Shown: positions 43,499 through 52,970, counted from the stretch's first letter. The stretch is DNA of 64,000 nt from Io17-Chloro-G2 sp965226825 (GCA_965226825.1 CBDDED010000003.1:186001-250000); one strand, 5' to 3'. Program-made: numbers and translations. Notes: generated by a model from the sequence alone, not told the origin.

Positions 43499-44455
43499 TC
43501 AGGTCTTGAAATGGGGCAGCACCTGACTGGCGAACAATTCCATTTGTTGGAATAAACCCGGGGAGTCGGAGGTCAAAAACCCGAAGTTGAAATCGCGGAC
43601 ACCGGCGTCGACGCGCTCTTCAATAGCTTTGATGCAGTCCTCGGGCGTGCCGGAAACACAGAGGGCCTGGGCAATGTCCTCGGCGCTGCGCTCTGCGGTA
43701 ACGTACCGCTGGCCCACGTTGGCCACGGCCACGGCAAACGCCTCTTCCCGGTTGGCGCCGATGGACGTGGGCTGGTTCAATCCCCAGTGGAATTCGGTCA
43801 GGTCACGGCCGGCTTCCGCAGCAAACTGCTCTATCGTTTCTCTGCTGGACTTCAACCGGCGCACGGTGAACAGGTAAGGGTACCAGCCGTCTCCCAACAA
43901 GGCGGCGCGCCGCATGGCGGCATCGCTCCGGCCCGCCACCCAGATGGGAGGGTGGGGTTTTTGTTCGGGGAACGGGGCAAGGGTGACGTCGTTGAAATCG
44001 AAGAAGTCGCCGTGATGGGCCACCTGTTCTTCGGTCCACAGCCGTTTCATAACATGGAGCATCTCATCGGTGCGGCGCCCCCTGGTCCGGATGGAAACCC
44101 CTACGGCGTCAAACTCCACCTTGGTGCCCCGTTGCCCGCTGATGCCAATGCCGAAGTCCAGCCGGCCCCCGGAAACGACGTCCACGGTGGACACCATCTT
44201 GGCCAACAGCACGGGATCGTACAGAGGAACGATGACAATTCCGGTCATGACCCGGATGGACCGGGTGGCCCCGGCGGCGGCGGCCATGGCCGGAAGGTTC
44301 AGCACTGTGGGCCGCGGGGGATTGCCGTCCATCAGGTGCTCGCCCATCGTTATGCGGTCAAAACCGAGAGATTCGGCCCGGCGGGCGAATTCGGCCACAT
44401 CCCAATAACCCTCGACGCCCAGGCTGCAACCAAAGGTCAATTTTGGCGAAGTCAT
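43499..44455 (-). CDS. LLM-class oxidoreductase, F420/FMN-dependent type
   Basis: This 318-residue protein has FARRAESLGFDRITMGEHLMDG, IRVMTGIVIVPLYDPVLLAKMVSTVDVVSGGRLDFGIGISGQ and FPEQKPHPPIWVAGRSDAAMRRAALLGDGWYPY. This resembles the F420-dependent LLM group (TIGR03619-like), which uses deazaflavin rather than FMN, but cofactor choice is inferred. It shares the strand with the preceding gamma-glutamyltransferase gene, 96 bases away. AGGAG precedes ATG 44455. Confidence 0.88.
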   Translation of the reverse strand: MTSPKLTFGCSLGVEGYWDVAEFARRAESLGFDRITMGEHLMDGNPPRPTVLNLPAMAAAAGATRSIRVMTGIVIVPLYDPVLLAKMVSTVDVVSGGRLDFGIGISGQRGTKVEFDAVGVSIRTRGRRTDEMLHVMKRLWTEEQVAHHGDFFDFNDVTLAPFPEQKPHPPIWVAGRSDAAMRRAALLGDGWYPYLFTVRRLKSSRETIEQFAAEAGRDLTEFHWGLNQPTSIGANREEAFAVAVANVGQRYVTAERSAEDIAQALCVSGTPEDCIKAIEERVDAGVRDFNFGFLTSDSPGLFQQMELFASQVLPHFKT

Positions 44456-44550
44456 GAAATTGCTGCTCCTGACACGGGCGTCGTGCGAACCAAAGGTGTC
44501 CTAATATTCACCGTGGTCTACCATCCGATCTCGATTACCTTGCGAAGTGG

Positions 44551-46350
44551 CTACCAGCCGAAAGCGTAGCCGATGTTACCCTTAGGGGAAACACCGCCCT
44601 GGATAACCCCGCGTTCCTTGTCCAGGCGGATAGCCATGACCTTGCCGTTGGACCACCCGTCGGTCATCTGGACCTGGTGCCCCCGCTTTCTCAATTCCTC
44701 TATTGCCTGGGGGGATACCCGGGACTCGGCGACTACCCTGGCCGGATAGGCTGGGCGGGGATAGAACGAGGACGGAAAATGGACCGAGTGTACGGTTGGG
44801 GCATCCAATGCCTCCTGGATGTCCATCCCGAATTCCACGTAATTCAGGAAAAATTGGGAGGTCCATTGCTCCTGGGCGTCTCCACCCGGCGTGCCGAACA
44901 CCATGAACGGCTCGCCGTCCCTGGTTACCAGGGTGGGGGTCAACGTGGCCCGCGGTCGCTTATGCGGCTCCAGGGCGTTGGGACGCTGGGGGTTCAGGTA
45001 GAACATCTGGCCCCGGGTCCCCAGGGGGAATCCCAGGCCGCGGATCACCGGGGAAGTCCCGATCCAACCGCCCGAAGGCGTGGATGCAACCATGTTTCCC
45101 TGAATGTCTACAGCGTCCAAATGGGTGGTGTCGCCGGTATGGGCATGGTCCAGCCCCAGGTCCCGGATTTGCCCCGCCGCCACGCCCAGGGCCAGCCGGT
45201 TGTCTTCGGCTACGTCCCGTAGGGCGTACTGGGGCACGCCTTGTCCCAGGTCGCCGGGGCGCAATTGCTGGGAGGCTTCCCATTCGATCATTTCCCGCCG
45301 CATAGACGCGTATTCTTTCGATAGCAGGGTATCCAGGGGGACCTGGTCGAATTCGGGGTCTCCGTAGTAGGCCTCCCGGTCGGCAAAGGCCAGTTTTGTG
45401 GACTCTATGACGGTGTGGAGATAGGCCGACGAGTTGTGACCCAAACTCGGCAGGTCGAGGCCTTCCACCACTCCCAGAATCTGGAGGAAAACCGGCCCCT
45501 GGGTCCAGGGCGGGCACTTGTGGACCTGGAGGCCGCGGTAATCGCAACTAATCGGGGCTTCGACGGTGGCGTGCCAGCCGGCCAGGTCCGCGTGGGACAT
45601 AAGAGCGGCGTGGGCCCGGCCGCTGGCGTCTTCCACCGGGTTGTTGGTGGCGAATTCCAGGATGGCGTCGGCAATAGGGCCTTCGTAAAAGGCGTCCCTG
45701 GCGGCTTCAATCCCGGAGATTCTGCCCTTGCCGTTCCCACGCGCCTCGGCTTCGCACATGGTCTTCATTACCTGGGCGAGGTCTGGATTTCGGAAAATCT
45801 CACCAATTTCGGGGACCCGGCCGTTGGGACAGTAAATGTCCGCAGACGTGGGGTACAGGCTCATGAACCGCCCCACCATGGGGAGCAGGCGCTCGTGTAG
45901 CCGGGAATAAACGCCAAACCCGTTTTCCGCCAGCTCAATGGCCGGCTGGAGGACCTGCGAAAGACTCATGGTGCCGAAGCGGGCTACGGCGGTGGCCCAG
46001 GTGTCGACCACCGCGGGCACGCAGGCGGGAAGGTATCCATCGCCAGGGATTAAGTCGATGCCATTTTCCCGGCACCAGTCTATGGTGAAATCTTGAGGCG
46101 ACCATCCCATGCCGCTGATCGCGAACGTCTTGCCTTCTTTGGCGGAGTAGATCAGGGTTGGGGCTTCACCGCCGATGCCGTTGCTGGCGGGCTCCAGCAC
46201 GTTAAGACAAAAGCACATGGCGGCAGCGGCGTCTATCGCGTTGCCGCCTTGCTCCATAATCCGGAATCCGGCCGCCGTGGCCAGGTAATGTCCCGACGTG
46301 ACCACGCCGCGGGTGCCCATGACCACGGGTCTGGTAGTAAAGGCCGCCAT
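44551..46350 (-). CDS. Gamma-glutamyltransferase family protein (Ntn hydrolase)
   Basis: This 599-residue protein has the family start VVMGTRGVVTSGHYLATAAGFRIMEQGGNAIDAAAAMCFCLNVLEP. It also has the autocatalytic nucleophile Thr in AHTGDTTHLDAVDIQGNMVA, and PSGGWIGTSPVIRGLGFPLGTRGQMF after it. It cleaves itself at that Thr to make two subunits, then moves or hydrolyses gamma-glutamyl or acyl-amide groups. No signal peptide is seen, so it may act inside the cell as the cephalosporin-acylase-like members do. ATG 46350, with GGAGGA seven bases before it, is preferred over an upstream start at 46383. Confidence 0.92.
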   Translation of the reverse strand: MAAFTTRPVVMGTRGVVTSGHYLATAAGFRIMEQGGNAIDAAAAMCFCLNVLEPASNGIGGEAPTLIYSAKEGKTFAISGMGWSPQDFTIDWCRENGIDLIPGDGYLPACVPAVVDTWATAVARFGTMSLSQVLQPAIELAENGFGVYSRLHERLLPMVGRFMSLYPTSADIYCPNGRVPEIGEIFRNPDLAQVMKTMCEAEARGNGKGRISGIEAARDAFYEGPIADAILEFATNNPVEDASGRAHAALMSHADLAGWHATVEAPISCDYRGLQVHKCPPWTQGPVFLQILGVVEGLDLPSLGHNSSAYLHTVIESTKLAFADREAYYGDPEFDQVPLDTLLSKEYASMRREMIEWEASQQLRPGDLGQGVPQYALRDVAEDNRLALGVAAGQIRDLGLDHAHTGDTTHLDAVDIQGNMVASTPSGGWIGTSPVIRGLGFPLGTRGQMFYLNPQRPNALEPHKRPRATLTPTLVTRDGEPFMVFGTPGGDAQEQWTSQFFLNYVEFGMDIQEALDAPTVHSVHFPSSFYPRPAYPARVVAESRVSPQAIEELRKRGHQVQMTDGWSNGKVMAIRLDKERGVIQGGVSPKGNIGYAFGW

Positions 46351-46468
46351 ACGATGTCCTCCAGGGAATCTGGTTCCCCGCAAACTTCGGCAACTATCGG
46401 GCCGGATATTGGCCGGGCGGTCAGTCTGGCGGCGTTCCGCTACGGAAACGCCGCTTTCGCCAAGTTCT

Positions 46469-46885
46469 TTATGGAGATGTACCGAGGCCCAAGGCCTGGA
46501 TGCCGGCCATTGAGGCGTCTTCGTCCTCTTGGGCGGTGCCGCCGCTGCCGCCTACAGCCCCGATCAATTCCCCGTCTCGATATACCGGGAGCGCGCCCTG
46601 GCCTGGGATCATGTGTCCGCCTTCCATGGCCATCAGCCCGCGGAACACCGGTGCCAGGGCGTTTTCGGTAAGCTCTCCGCTGGGACGACCGAAACAGGAG
46701 GCGGCTACCGCCTTGGCCCGGGAAATGGGAGGGGTCCGCCAGGATGCGCCGTCGGTCCGGAACATGGCGATCAGGTCCCCGCGGGGATCAACTACGGAAA
46801 CGCTCATCTTGGCGCCCATCGATTGCACTTTTGCCTTGGCGGCCACCAGAATCTGCTCTGCTTCTGCCAGGGTCAACGCTGCCAT
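46469..46885 (-). CDS. GlcG/HbpS-like heme-binding family protein
   Basis: This 138-residue protein has the HbpS/GlcG pattern: SVSVVDPRGDLIAMFRTDGAS, ISRAKAVAASCFGRPSGEL, and GALPVYRDGELIGAVGGSGGTAQEDEDASMAGIQAL. The family binds heme or acts beside degradative enzymes, but its reaction is mostly unknown. The start is ATG 46885, since the ATG at 46900 encodes the ribosome site GGAGG eight bases before it. It lies 118 bases upstream of the gamma-glutamyltransferase start on the same strand and may be in one transcript. Confidence 0.87.
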   Translation of the reverse strand: MAALTLAEAEQILVAAKAKVQSMGAKMSVSVVDPRGDLIAMFRTDGASWRTPPISRAKAVAASCFGRPSGELTENALAPVFRGLMAMEGGHMIPGQGALPVYRDGELIGAVGGSGGTAQEDEDASMAGIQALGLGTSP

Positions 46886-47018
46886 TGTGTATGCCTCCAT
46901 CGACTATTGGTCGGGTTGCAGGCGTTATTCTAAGCGAGAAACCGGGCAATGGAAACAGGCGGGGTTCTTGGGCGCAGAGGACGGAGTGGGGACGCGTAAG
47001 GTCGGGCTGTTGGGTTGG

Positions 47019-49073
47019 TCAGGGTGCCCAGACGTTGAAGTTATCGAAACTGGGCGAAGCGCTATGGTCTGCAAAGAAATCCCCCATAGCGCTCACGGAG
47101 CCGAAATCCTGGTTGTGGGACAGGTCGAGCTTGTCCACTAGCTGGCCGTTGATGAAGAACCAACCTGAGTCTTCGATAGCAATTACAAGGAGATGATTTT
47201 TGCGCTGGAGAGTGGGGGTCAAATAACCGCTGGCCACTTCAGTATATTGTGCGGCCCAGATGTCGTAGCTTTGATGGAACCACCATGCTTTGTCGATCAG
47301 GCCGATTACTTCGAGCCGATTGTGGGATGGGTTGCGAATTACAAACCCGTAATCCCATTCCATTCCTAAAGCGCCATTAAAGTCGGCCTCTACTACGAGG
47401 TCACGAGTCGTCACTCCGCTAGAGTACGATCCGATAAATCCCGGCTTTTTCCCCAATATCCCTTCAGCCGGACCATAGCGTCGCGCCAGTTGGCTTATTT
47501 TGAAATTTTCGAACCGTGTGACAGCGCCGGCCACTTCATCCCCGGTGAATGCCCCGGTAATCACTGCGATGTCGCCGGATATGGTGACGTTGGATAAATC
47601 AAGTGTCGCAACAAAATCGCCGTTGACGAAAAACCAGCCTCTTTCCTCGATGGCGACGATTCGCAAGTGGTTGCGGCCTCCGGCGCTGGTGTCGAATCTT
47701 GCCAGCGTACCTCCGCGGATTGGCTGATTGTGGGCGTCAACCCCTTCACGCCATGCCAGTGACCACCGGCGGAGGCTGTTGACCGCGATTTGGACAAATG
47801 CGCCATCGGCCCCACCTCGGTTATCCCGGAGAATAAACCCGTGGTCCCAAGAGTTGGAGGAGGCGGAGTACGGGTTAACGAAGGTAGCCTCCACGATGAA
47901 ATCGGGGAAAGAGACCCCGGCGTACTCGGTTTTTATCCAAGCGTCCCCCGGGCTGTGCGGTAGTCCCCCGCTGATCGGGCCGAAGGTGGGAGATCCTCCG
48001 GCGGAAGGAGTGGGACCGGCTTGGGTTGGGCCGGGTGTTGCTTTGGGAGCGGCGGTACGCAGCGCGGGGATTCGCTGCTGCACCGTGGTGCTCGATATAG
48101 CGAAACCAAGTCCCTCGAGATCGATGTCGGAGTATTTGAACGTAATAATTCCCAGGATTTCCCCGTTGACCGAAAGCATAGGTCCGCCGCTGTTGCCGGG
48201 GTTTATGGCGGCGTCGGTTTGGATAACGTCGCTCTGGTAGACAGGATCGTAACGGATAGCGGAAACGATGCCATTGGTCAGGGTGGCCGATCCCGGAAGG
48301 TGGATGGGATAGCCAAGCGCAAAAACCGAATCGCCGGGGCCAAGCCGGGAAACATCACCGAAGGACAGGGATTGGAAAGCGCCGCAGCAGATGCTGACCA
48401 CGGCGAGGTCGCGGACAGGATCTGAGCCCAAGACCGTACCCTGATAGGCGGCCGAGTCGTTGACGACAACCCGGACGAGGCCGGCTTCCGCTATCACGTG
48501 ATGGTTCGTAATGACGAGGCCGGTTTGGCCTTGAGTGTCGAAAATGGCCCCGGAACCGGTGCCTAGGTCGGTCTCGATCTTTACCACCGCCGGCCTGACC
48601 CGGTTGATCATGACGCTCAACGGCGGTGGCGAGGGCGTTGATGTTGGTCGCGGCCTCGGTGTGGGTTGCATCGTTGGCGTTGGTGTCGGCCTGGGCGTTG
48701 ACGTTGGCCGCGGCGTCGGCGTTGGTGTAGGGGTCGGTTGGGGGGTTGCCGTGGGCCGGGGCGTTGGACTTGGGGTCGGAGTAGGCTCGGGAGTGGAAGT
48801 AGGAGTAGCGGTTGGAGTAAGCGTAGGCGTGGCGGTTGGCGTGGGTGTGAGTGCCGGCATAGCCGCCTGCGTGGCCTCGATGCGCGCCTCCACCGTGGCA
48901 TCAATGTTCGGCGTTGGGGTAGGTGTCTCCGTCGGCAGGGCCCTGGCCACGGCGGCTTCCACCATGGCCGACAGGTCAGGGGTTGGTGTTGGTCGTGGGA
49001 TGAAGTTTTCCACCTCACAGGCAGTCAATGCCAAAATAGCGATCGCCAGGAGCAGGATGGCCGAGCTTTTCAT
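47019..49073 (-). CDS. Surface lipoprotein: trypsin-like protease on a Thr/Pro stalk with C-terminal jelly-roll repeats
   Basis: This 684-residue protein has a lipoprotein signal (lipobox LTAC, about residue 19). A Thr/Pro-rich stalk of about 110 residues (TPTPTP repeats) follows, then an HtrA-like trypsin domain with His in VITNHHVIAEAG, Asp in DPVRDLAVVSI and Ser in INPGNSGGPMLS. A second short TP linker follows. The last 320 residues hold two similar modules (DFIVEATFVNPYS..WDHGFILRDN and DLVVEADFNGALGMEWDYGFVIRNP, each with HLRIVAIEERGWFFVNG-type ends), probably concanavalin-like jelly rolls. Context suggests a protease held outside a single membrane. The PDZ domain usual in DegP is absent. 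Confidence 0.88.
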   Translation of the reverse strand: MKSSAILLLAIAILALTACEVENFIPRPTPTPDLSAMVEAAVARALPTETPTPTPNIDATVEARIEATQAAMPALTPTPTATPTLTPTATPTSTPEPTPTPSPTPRPTATPQPTPTPTPTPRPTSTPRPTPTPTMQPTPRPRPTSTPSPPPLSVMINRVRPAVVKIETDLGTGSGAIFDTQGQTGLVITNHHVIAEAGLVRVVVNDSAAYQGTVLGSDPVRDLAVVSICCGAFQSLSFGDVSRLGPGDSVFALGYPIHLPGSATLTNGIVSAIRYDPVYQSDVIQTDAAINPGNSGGPMLSVNGEILGIITFKYSDIDLEGLGFAISSTTVQQRIPALRTAAPKATPGPTQAGPTPSAGGSPTFGPISGGLPHSPGDAWIKTEYAGVSFPDFIVEATFVNPYSASSNSWDHGFILRDNRGGADGAFVQIAVNSLRRWSLAWREGVDAHNQPIRGGTLARFDTSAGGRNHLRIVAIEERGWFFVNGDFVATLDLSNVTISGDIAVITGAFTGDEVAGAVTRFENFKISQLARRYGPAEGILGKKPGFIGSYSSGVTTRDLVVEADFNGALGMEWDYGFVIRNPSHNRLEVIGLIDKAWWFHQSYDIWAAQYTEVASGYLTPTLQRKNHLLVIAIEDSGWFFINGQLVDKLDLSHNQDFGSVSAMGDFFADHSASPSFDNFNVWAP

Positions 49074-49280
49074 CTCTTGTCTTGGAAGCCTGCTGTTTTC
49101 TAAATCAGGATCTAAACGCGGACCACGTTAAGGACCGAGGATGGCTTGAACGCGAATGGTCGGCGTTCCTTAATCCCGCGGGATCCCACGCCATTATACG
49201 GAAGGTCGGAGGGGTGGATAGGCGTACGGTGTCGGCGATTGATGGCGATTGTTGTCGCAATCCAGACTGGTTGCTAGTAC

Positions 49281-49937
49281 TCAGTCATGTTTGGAATCAA
49301 AGGGATAGAGGCGGTGCAGTTTGGTTCGGGCGTCATGGGTATTGAAGCGCCAGTTGATGGTAGCTTGGGCGGTGTTGCGCTCCGTAACCAGGGCCTGAAC
49401 CTCCCGCCCGAGAGCTTCCTCGTCGGGGAGTCGCTGTCTGAGGCAGGAGCGGGACAGTACGCTGAACTCGATTTCCGCCATATTCAACCAACTCCCGTGC
49501 TTGGGGGTGTAGTGGAACTCCAGCCGTTTGGCAATCCGCCGGGCCTCCGCTGCCGGGAACGCCTCGTACAGCGACGCCATGCGGTGAGTGTTCAGGTTGT
49601 CCAGGACGACCCGGACCACCTCGACCTCCGGATAGGCCTCGTCCACCAGCCATCGCATCTGTTGGGCAAAGTCCTCCATCGTGCGCCGTTGGGTCACCGC
49701 CACGTGCCGCCACCCGGCCTGCGGCTCACAGGTCAGGAACAGGTTGCGGACGCCCTCGCGCCGATACTCGTAGTCCTGCCGCAGCGGAATTCCGGGCCGG
49801 GGCGGCAGAGCCGGCCGCGTCTGGGCCAACAACTGGGTGGAGGTCTCGTCAAAGCAGACCACCGGCCTTCGCGGGTCATACGGCTCCTCGTATAAGTCCA
49901 GCACTTCCTCCATGTGCGCCACGAACTCCGCGCTCAC
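49281..49937 (-). CDS. IS630 transposase, catalytic part (orfB)
   Basis: This 218-residue second frame carries the DDE domain: Asp in RPVVCFDETSTQ, Asp in VVRVVLDNLNTHRMA and Glu in HGSWLNMAEIEF. It has no good start of its own and would be reached from orfA by a -1 slip on the run of seven A (49981-49987 on this strand as T). The stop TGA lies inside the left inverted repeat. Confidence 0.9.
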   Translation of the reverse strand: MSAEFVAHMEEVLDLYEEPYDPRRPVVCFDETSTQLLAQTRPALPPRPGIPLRQDYEYRREGVRNLFLTCEPQAGWRHVAVTQRRTMEDFAQQMRWLVDEAYPEVEVVRVVLDNLNTHRMASLYEAFPAAEARRIAKRLEFHYTPKHGSWLNMAEIEFSVLSRSCLRQRLPDEEALGREVQALVTERNTAQATINWRFNTHDARTKLHRLYPFDSKHD

Positions 49938-50473
49938 CTTGGGGATGCACCACTCTTTCTTCTGCCAGGGCTTGAGAGCGTTTTTTTGAGCCGCTGGCGC
50001 ACCCCTTCGTGGGACATGGAGGACGCCAACCCCAACTCGACCACCTTGCCAGCCAACAGGCGCAGGGTCCAGTGGTCATGCCCCTCCGGGGCTGGGCTGC
50101 AGGCCAGCGCGACCAGGTGAGCCTCACCCCGGTCGTCCAACTTTCGGTACCGATGGGCTTGGGTGCGCTCCCATAGGGCCCCTTCCAACCCATCCTCGAC
50201 AAACCGCCGCTTGATCCGGTACACCGTGCCCGCCACCACATCGAGGGCTTCGGCCACCCGGGGAGCTGACCAACCGTCGCCGGTCTTGAGCAGAATCCGC
50301 GCCCGGATGGTCATCCGAGCTGGGCTCTTCCCGCCGCGTACCAGGCGTTGGAGATTTTCCCGTTCTTCCGGCGTCAGCCGGACTGGGTATTTTTCCCTTA
50401 CCATCACCGCCACCCCCATCAACACTGTCTGCCCACCAGCATAGCGCGATCGGTCACACCCCCACATCACCAT
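49934..50473 (-). CDS. IS630 transposase, DNA-binding part (orfA)
   Basis: This 179-residue first frame has a homeodomain-like helix-turn-helix region: RLTPEERENLQRLVRGG, SAPRVAEALDVVAGTVYRIKRRF and LLAGKVVELGLASSMSHEGVRQRLKKTL. It ends 15 codons after CTCAAAAAAACG, where a -1 slip gives the continuation NALKPWQKKEWCIPKVSAEF of orfB. Starts at 50473 or at internal ATGs (MGVAVMVREK) are possible. Confidence 0.88.
   Translation of the reverse strand: MVMWGCDRSRYAGGQTVLMGVAVMVREKYPVRLTPEERENLQRLVRGGKSPARMTIRARILLKTGDGWSAPRVAEALDVVAGTVYRIKRRFVEDGLEGALWERTQAHRYRKLDDRGEAHLVALACSPAPEGHDHWTLRLLAGKVVELGLASSMSHEGVRQRLKKTLSSPGRRKSGASPR
49981..49987 (-). promoter_or_regulatory. A7 frameshift site of the IS630 transposase
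   Basis: Seven A in the minus-strand message form a slippery run at the point where orfA must change frame by -1 to fuse with orfB. Confidence 0.65.
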
Positions 50474-50592
50474 CTAAAACAAGTTTGACTCAGTACTAGG
50501 ACCAATCAGGCCATCAGTCAGGAAGCAGCAGCGCAGAACCCGGCGTGGCGGCCTCGCGCCGGCGTCAAAAGGAGAGATTGGTGTGGCTGGGA

Positions 50593-51693
50593 CTACGCGC
50601 AGGCGTCGCGGACGGCTCGGCAGACTGCGGCCAGACGGGGGAAGTTGGTCACGTCGGAGCGGTAGCCGTTGGTGATGTAGGCCATAGCCAGGCCGGATTC
50701 TGGGTCGGCCCAGCCTATGGAAGTTCCGGCGCCGCCGTGGCCAAACGTAGTGCTGGTAGCAGGGTCATCGGGCGCGGACCTGGGGTCGCCCACTACCAAC
50801 CCAAGGGAACGGCGCACCTCCCTGTCGTTGGTCACGTCCAGGGCTTCGATTTGCACCTTGGTGACTTCGGCCACCGTTTCCGGGGCCAGGATTCGCGTCC
50901 CGTGAAGGGAGCCTTGACCCTGCATCATGGCAAAGAATCTGCCCAGGTCCCGGGCTGTGGAAATCCCGCCGCCCGCCGGTTGCACCGCCCGGTGGGCAGC
51001 AGGCTGGTTGTAGGTGTATACCTGGCCGGGGCTGTCGCAATCTTCGGTGGCATGGAGGCGGGACACCCGGTCCTCCAGCTCCTCTGGCAGGCCCACGTAG
51101 GTGTCAGACATGCCCAGCGGGCCGGTCAACTCCTCCTGGAAAAATTGGCGGAAGGGCCGCTCGTCAATGCGCTGCACCAGTTCGGCAATCATCCATCCGA
51201 AGTTGCGGGCGTGGTAAGCCAGGACCGTTCCGGGTTGGTAGATGGGCCGGGTTTGCTCCAATGCCCGGACGATAGCGTCCCAATCGCTCCATTGGTCCAG
51301 CGTGATTTCGGGAGGCGTGTCCGGGAACCCGGCCTGGTGGTTCAGGATGTGGCGTATGGTCACCGTTTCTTTGCCATTTTGGGCGAACCCGGGCCAGAAT
51401 TTGGACACCGGGTCGTCCCACTGGAATTTGCCGCGCTCCCATAGGATGTAGAGACAAGAGGCCGCCAGGGGTTTGGTCGAGGAGAACAGCACAAACATCG
51501 TGTCCCCGGTCACCGGCTTCCCCGTTTCCGCGTTGGCCTGACCCCCGACCAGGTCCAGGACCAGATTGCCGTTCCGGTAAACGGCCAGGGCGGCTCCAGG
51601 ATGCAACCCCTTGGCGATCTGGTCTTGGAAAAGCTCCCGCACACCTTCCAAGGCCTTGGGGTCCATCTGAGAGCTGCTATGGGCTACTGCCAT
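50593..51693 (-). CDS. Serine hydrolase of the beta-lactamase/class C (esterase) family
   Basis: This 366-residue protein has the SxxK nucleophile motif (SSTK in FVLFSSTKPLAAS, near residue 72), a Tyr motif in LAYHARNFGWM and the third element FGHGGAG near residue 325. Fold family members include class C beta-lactamases, D-aminopeptidases and carboxylesterases such as EstB. With no signal peptide it is more likely a cytosolic esterase than a drug-resistance enzyme. It lies 77 bases downstream of the LLM gene at 51771 on the same strand and is probably co-transcribed. Confidence 0.9.
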   Translation of the reverse strand: MAVAHSSSQMDPKALEGVRELFQDQIAKGLHPGAALAVYRNGNLVLDLVGGQANAETGKPVTGDTMFVLFSSTKPLAASCLYILWERGKFQWDDPVSKFWPGFAQNGKETVTIRHILNHQAGFPDTPPEITLDQWSDWDAIVRALEQTRPIYQPGTVLAYHARNFGWMIAELVQRIDERPFRQFFQEELTGPLGMSDTYVGLPEELEDRVSRLHATEDCDSPGQVYTYNQPAAHRAVQPAGGGISTARDLGRFFAMMQGQGSLHGTRILAPETVAEVTKVQIEALDVTNDREVRRSLGLVVGDPRSAPDDPATSTTFGHGGAGTSIGWADPESGLAMAYITNGYRSDVTNFPRLAAVCRAVRDACA

Positions 51694-51770
51694 GATGTCT
51701 CCTCGCTATGGACGCGGCAACGCGGCCGCGTTTTCTGGGTAACCTGCCGGGTTATTGGGCCGGGATCAGG

Positions 51771-52970
51771 CTACGCTGCCTCGTATGCGTGCAGCTGTAT
51801 CTCCTTGAGGGCGGGAATCACTTCCTTGCCCAGAAGCTCGATGGACCGCATGCAGTCCTCGTGGGTCATGGGGCCTTCGTTGCCGTAAATCAGCAGGTAG
51901 CCGGGGTTAAGTTTCTCCACCACCCAGGTCAACTGTTCGATTACCGTCTCCGGGGTGCCGACGATGATGGTCCGGGCGTTCTGTTGAAGCTCGTAGGACT
52001 GGGGGTCTCCGGCGTTGCCGGCGAAAACGCCGCTGGGACGGCTCCGCTTGATCTGGAGAGCCTCCCGTGACTGGTAGCCCGGCGGGTCGACGTGCTCTCG
52101 AGGACCCCGCTGGCGGTGTCCTTCAGTCCAAACAAAATTCCGTCCAATCTCCTGGGCCTTCTCATCGGTGTCGGCAACCAGGACTTTGAGCAGGTAGCCG
52201 AAATGCTCGGGGCCGGGTTGATAGCCAGCTTCCAGGGCGGTGTCGATGTAGATGTTCTTGAGCCATTCGGTAGTTTCCATCACCGCGCCCAGGTTCATGT
52301 ACGGATGGCCGTTTTTCGCTGCCCACACCACGCTTTCCGGGCTGCCGGTGCCTGGGAACCAGATGTCGGGCCGGGGTTTCTGCATGGGCAATACCCACGG
52401 ATTGACCACCCGATGATGGTAGTACTTCCCCTCGTACCGGAAGGGTCCTGGCTGAGTCCAGCACTTCACGATCAGGTCGTGGGCTTCTTCGAACCGTTCC
52501 CGGTTTTCCGTGGGGTCGATGCCGCCCTGGAGGCTTTCGACGGCGCCGCCGCGAACGAAACCGGAGATGATCCTGCCGCCGGAGTAGCAGTCCAACATTG
52601 CTATCTCTTCGGCCATTCGAATGGGGTCGTTGATAGCGATTACATTGCCCAGAATGGCGATCTTGGCCTTCTTGGTGACCTTGGAGATAATGGCCGCATC
52701 CAGGTTGACCGCGGGCTTTCCGCACCAGTAAGCCGCGTGGTGCTCGTTGGTCATGATCCCGTCGAAGCCCACTTCGTCGGCCAGGGCGTACTGGTCGTGG
52801 TACTCGTTGTAAAGGAGGTGGGCCTTGGCGGGGTCGAAGAACGTATTGGGGAATCCCAACCGACCCGAGTCGAATTGCTCCAATTGGGCGTCGCTGACGT
52901 AGCCCTGGGGTTGCTCGGAAAACCAGTAAACTTCCACTTTGTCTTTGGGGCGGGCTAGTTGGTCAACCAT
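51771..52970 (-). CDS. LLM-class flavin monooxygenase (alkanal/limonene-type)
   Basis: This 399-residue protein has the luciferase-like fold: ALADEVGFDGIMTNEHHAAYWCG, KKAKIAILGNVIAINDPIRMAEEIAMLDCYSGGRIISGFVRG and NPGYLLIYGNEGPMTHEDCMRSIELLGKEVIPAL. It is a different branch from the enzymes at 41890 and 43499. It would insert oxygen using reduced flavin supplied by a separate reductase. GGAGGAC precedes ATG 52970. The SDR and alpha/beta hydrolase further upstream on the same strand suggest a catabolic set. Confidence 0.9.
   Translation of the reverse strand: MVDQLARPKDKVEVYWFSEQPQGYVSDAQLEQFDSGRLGFPNTFFDPAKAHLLYNEYHDQYALADEVGFDGIMTNEHHAAYWCGKPAVNLDAAIISKVTKKAKIAILGNVIAINDPIRMAEEIAMLDCYSGGRIISGFVRGGAVESLQGGIDPTENRERFEEAHDLIVKCWTQPGPFRYEGKYYHHRVVNPWVLPMQKPRPDIWFPGTGSPESVVWAAKNGHPYMNLGAVMETTEWLKNIYIDTALEAGYQPGPEHFGYLLKVLVADTDEKAQEIGRNFVWTEGHRQRGPREHVDPPGYQSREALQIKRSRPSGVFAGNAGDPQSYELQQNARTIIVGTPETVIEQLTWVVEKLNPGYLLIYGNEGPMTHEDCMRSIELLGKEVIPALKEIQLHAYEAA

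Larger units (their letters stand above)
49277..50496 (-). mobile_element. IS630-family insertion sequence, 1220 bp
   Basis: The ends GTACTCAGTCA (49277-49287) and, on the other strand, GTACTGAGTCA (complement of 50486-50496) match at 10 of 11 bases. TA flanks both ends (49275-49276 and 50497-50498), the standard IS630 target duplication. It encodes one transposase in two overlapping frames. It lies between the protease and the serine hydrolase genes and interrupts neither. Confidence 0.93.

Noticed and set aside
50593..51693. Serine hydrolase as an antibiotic-resistance beta-lactamase
   Set aside because: It has the SxxK fold family pattern, but no signal peptide and lies with catabolic genes; an esterase or peptidase is more likely.
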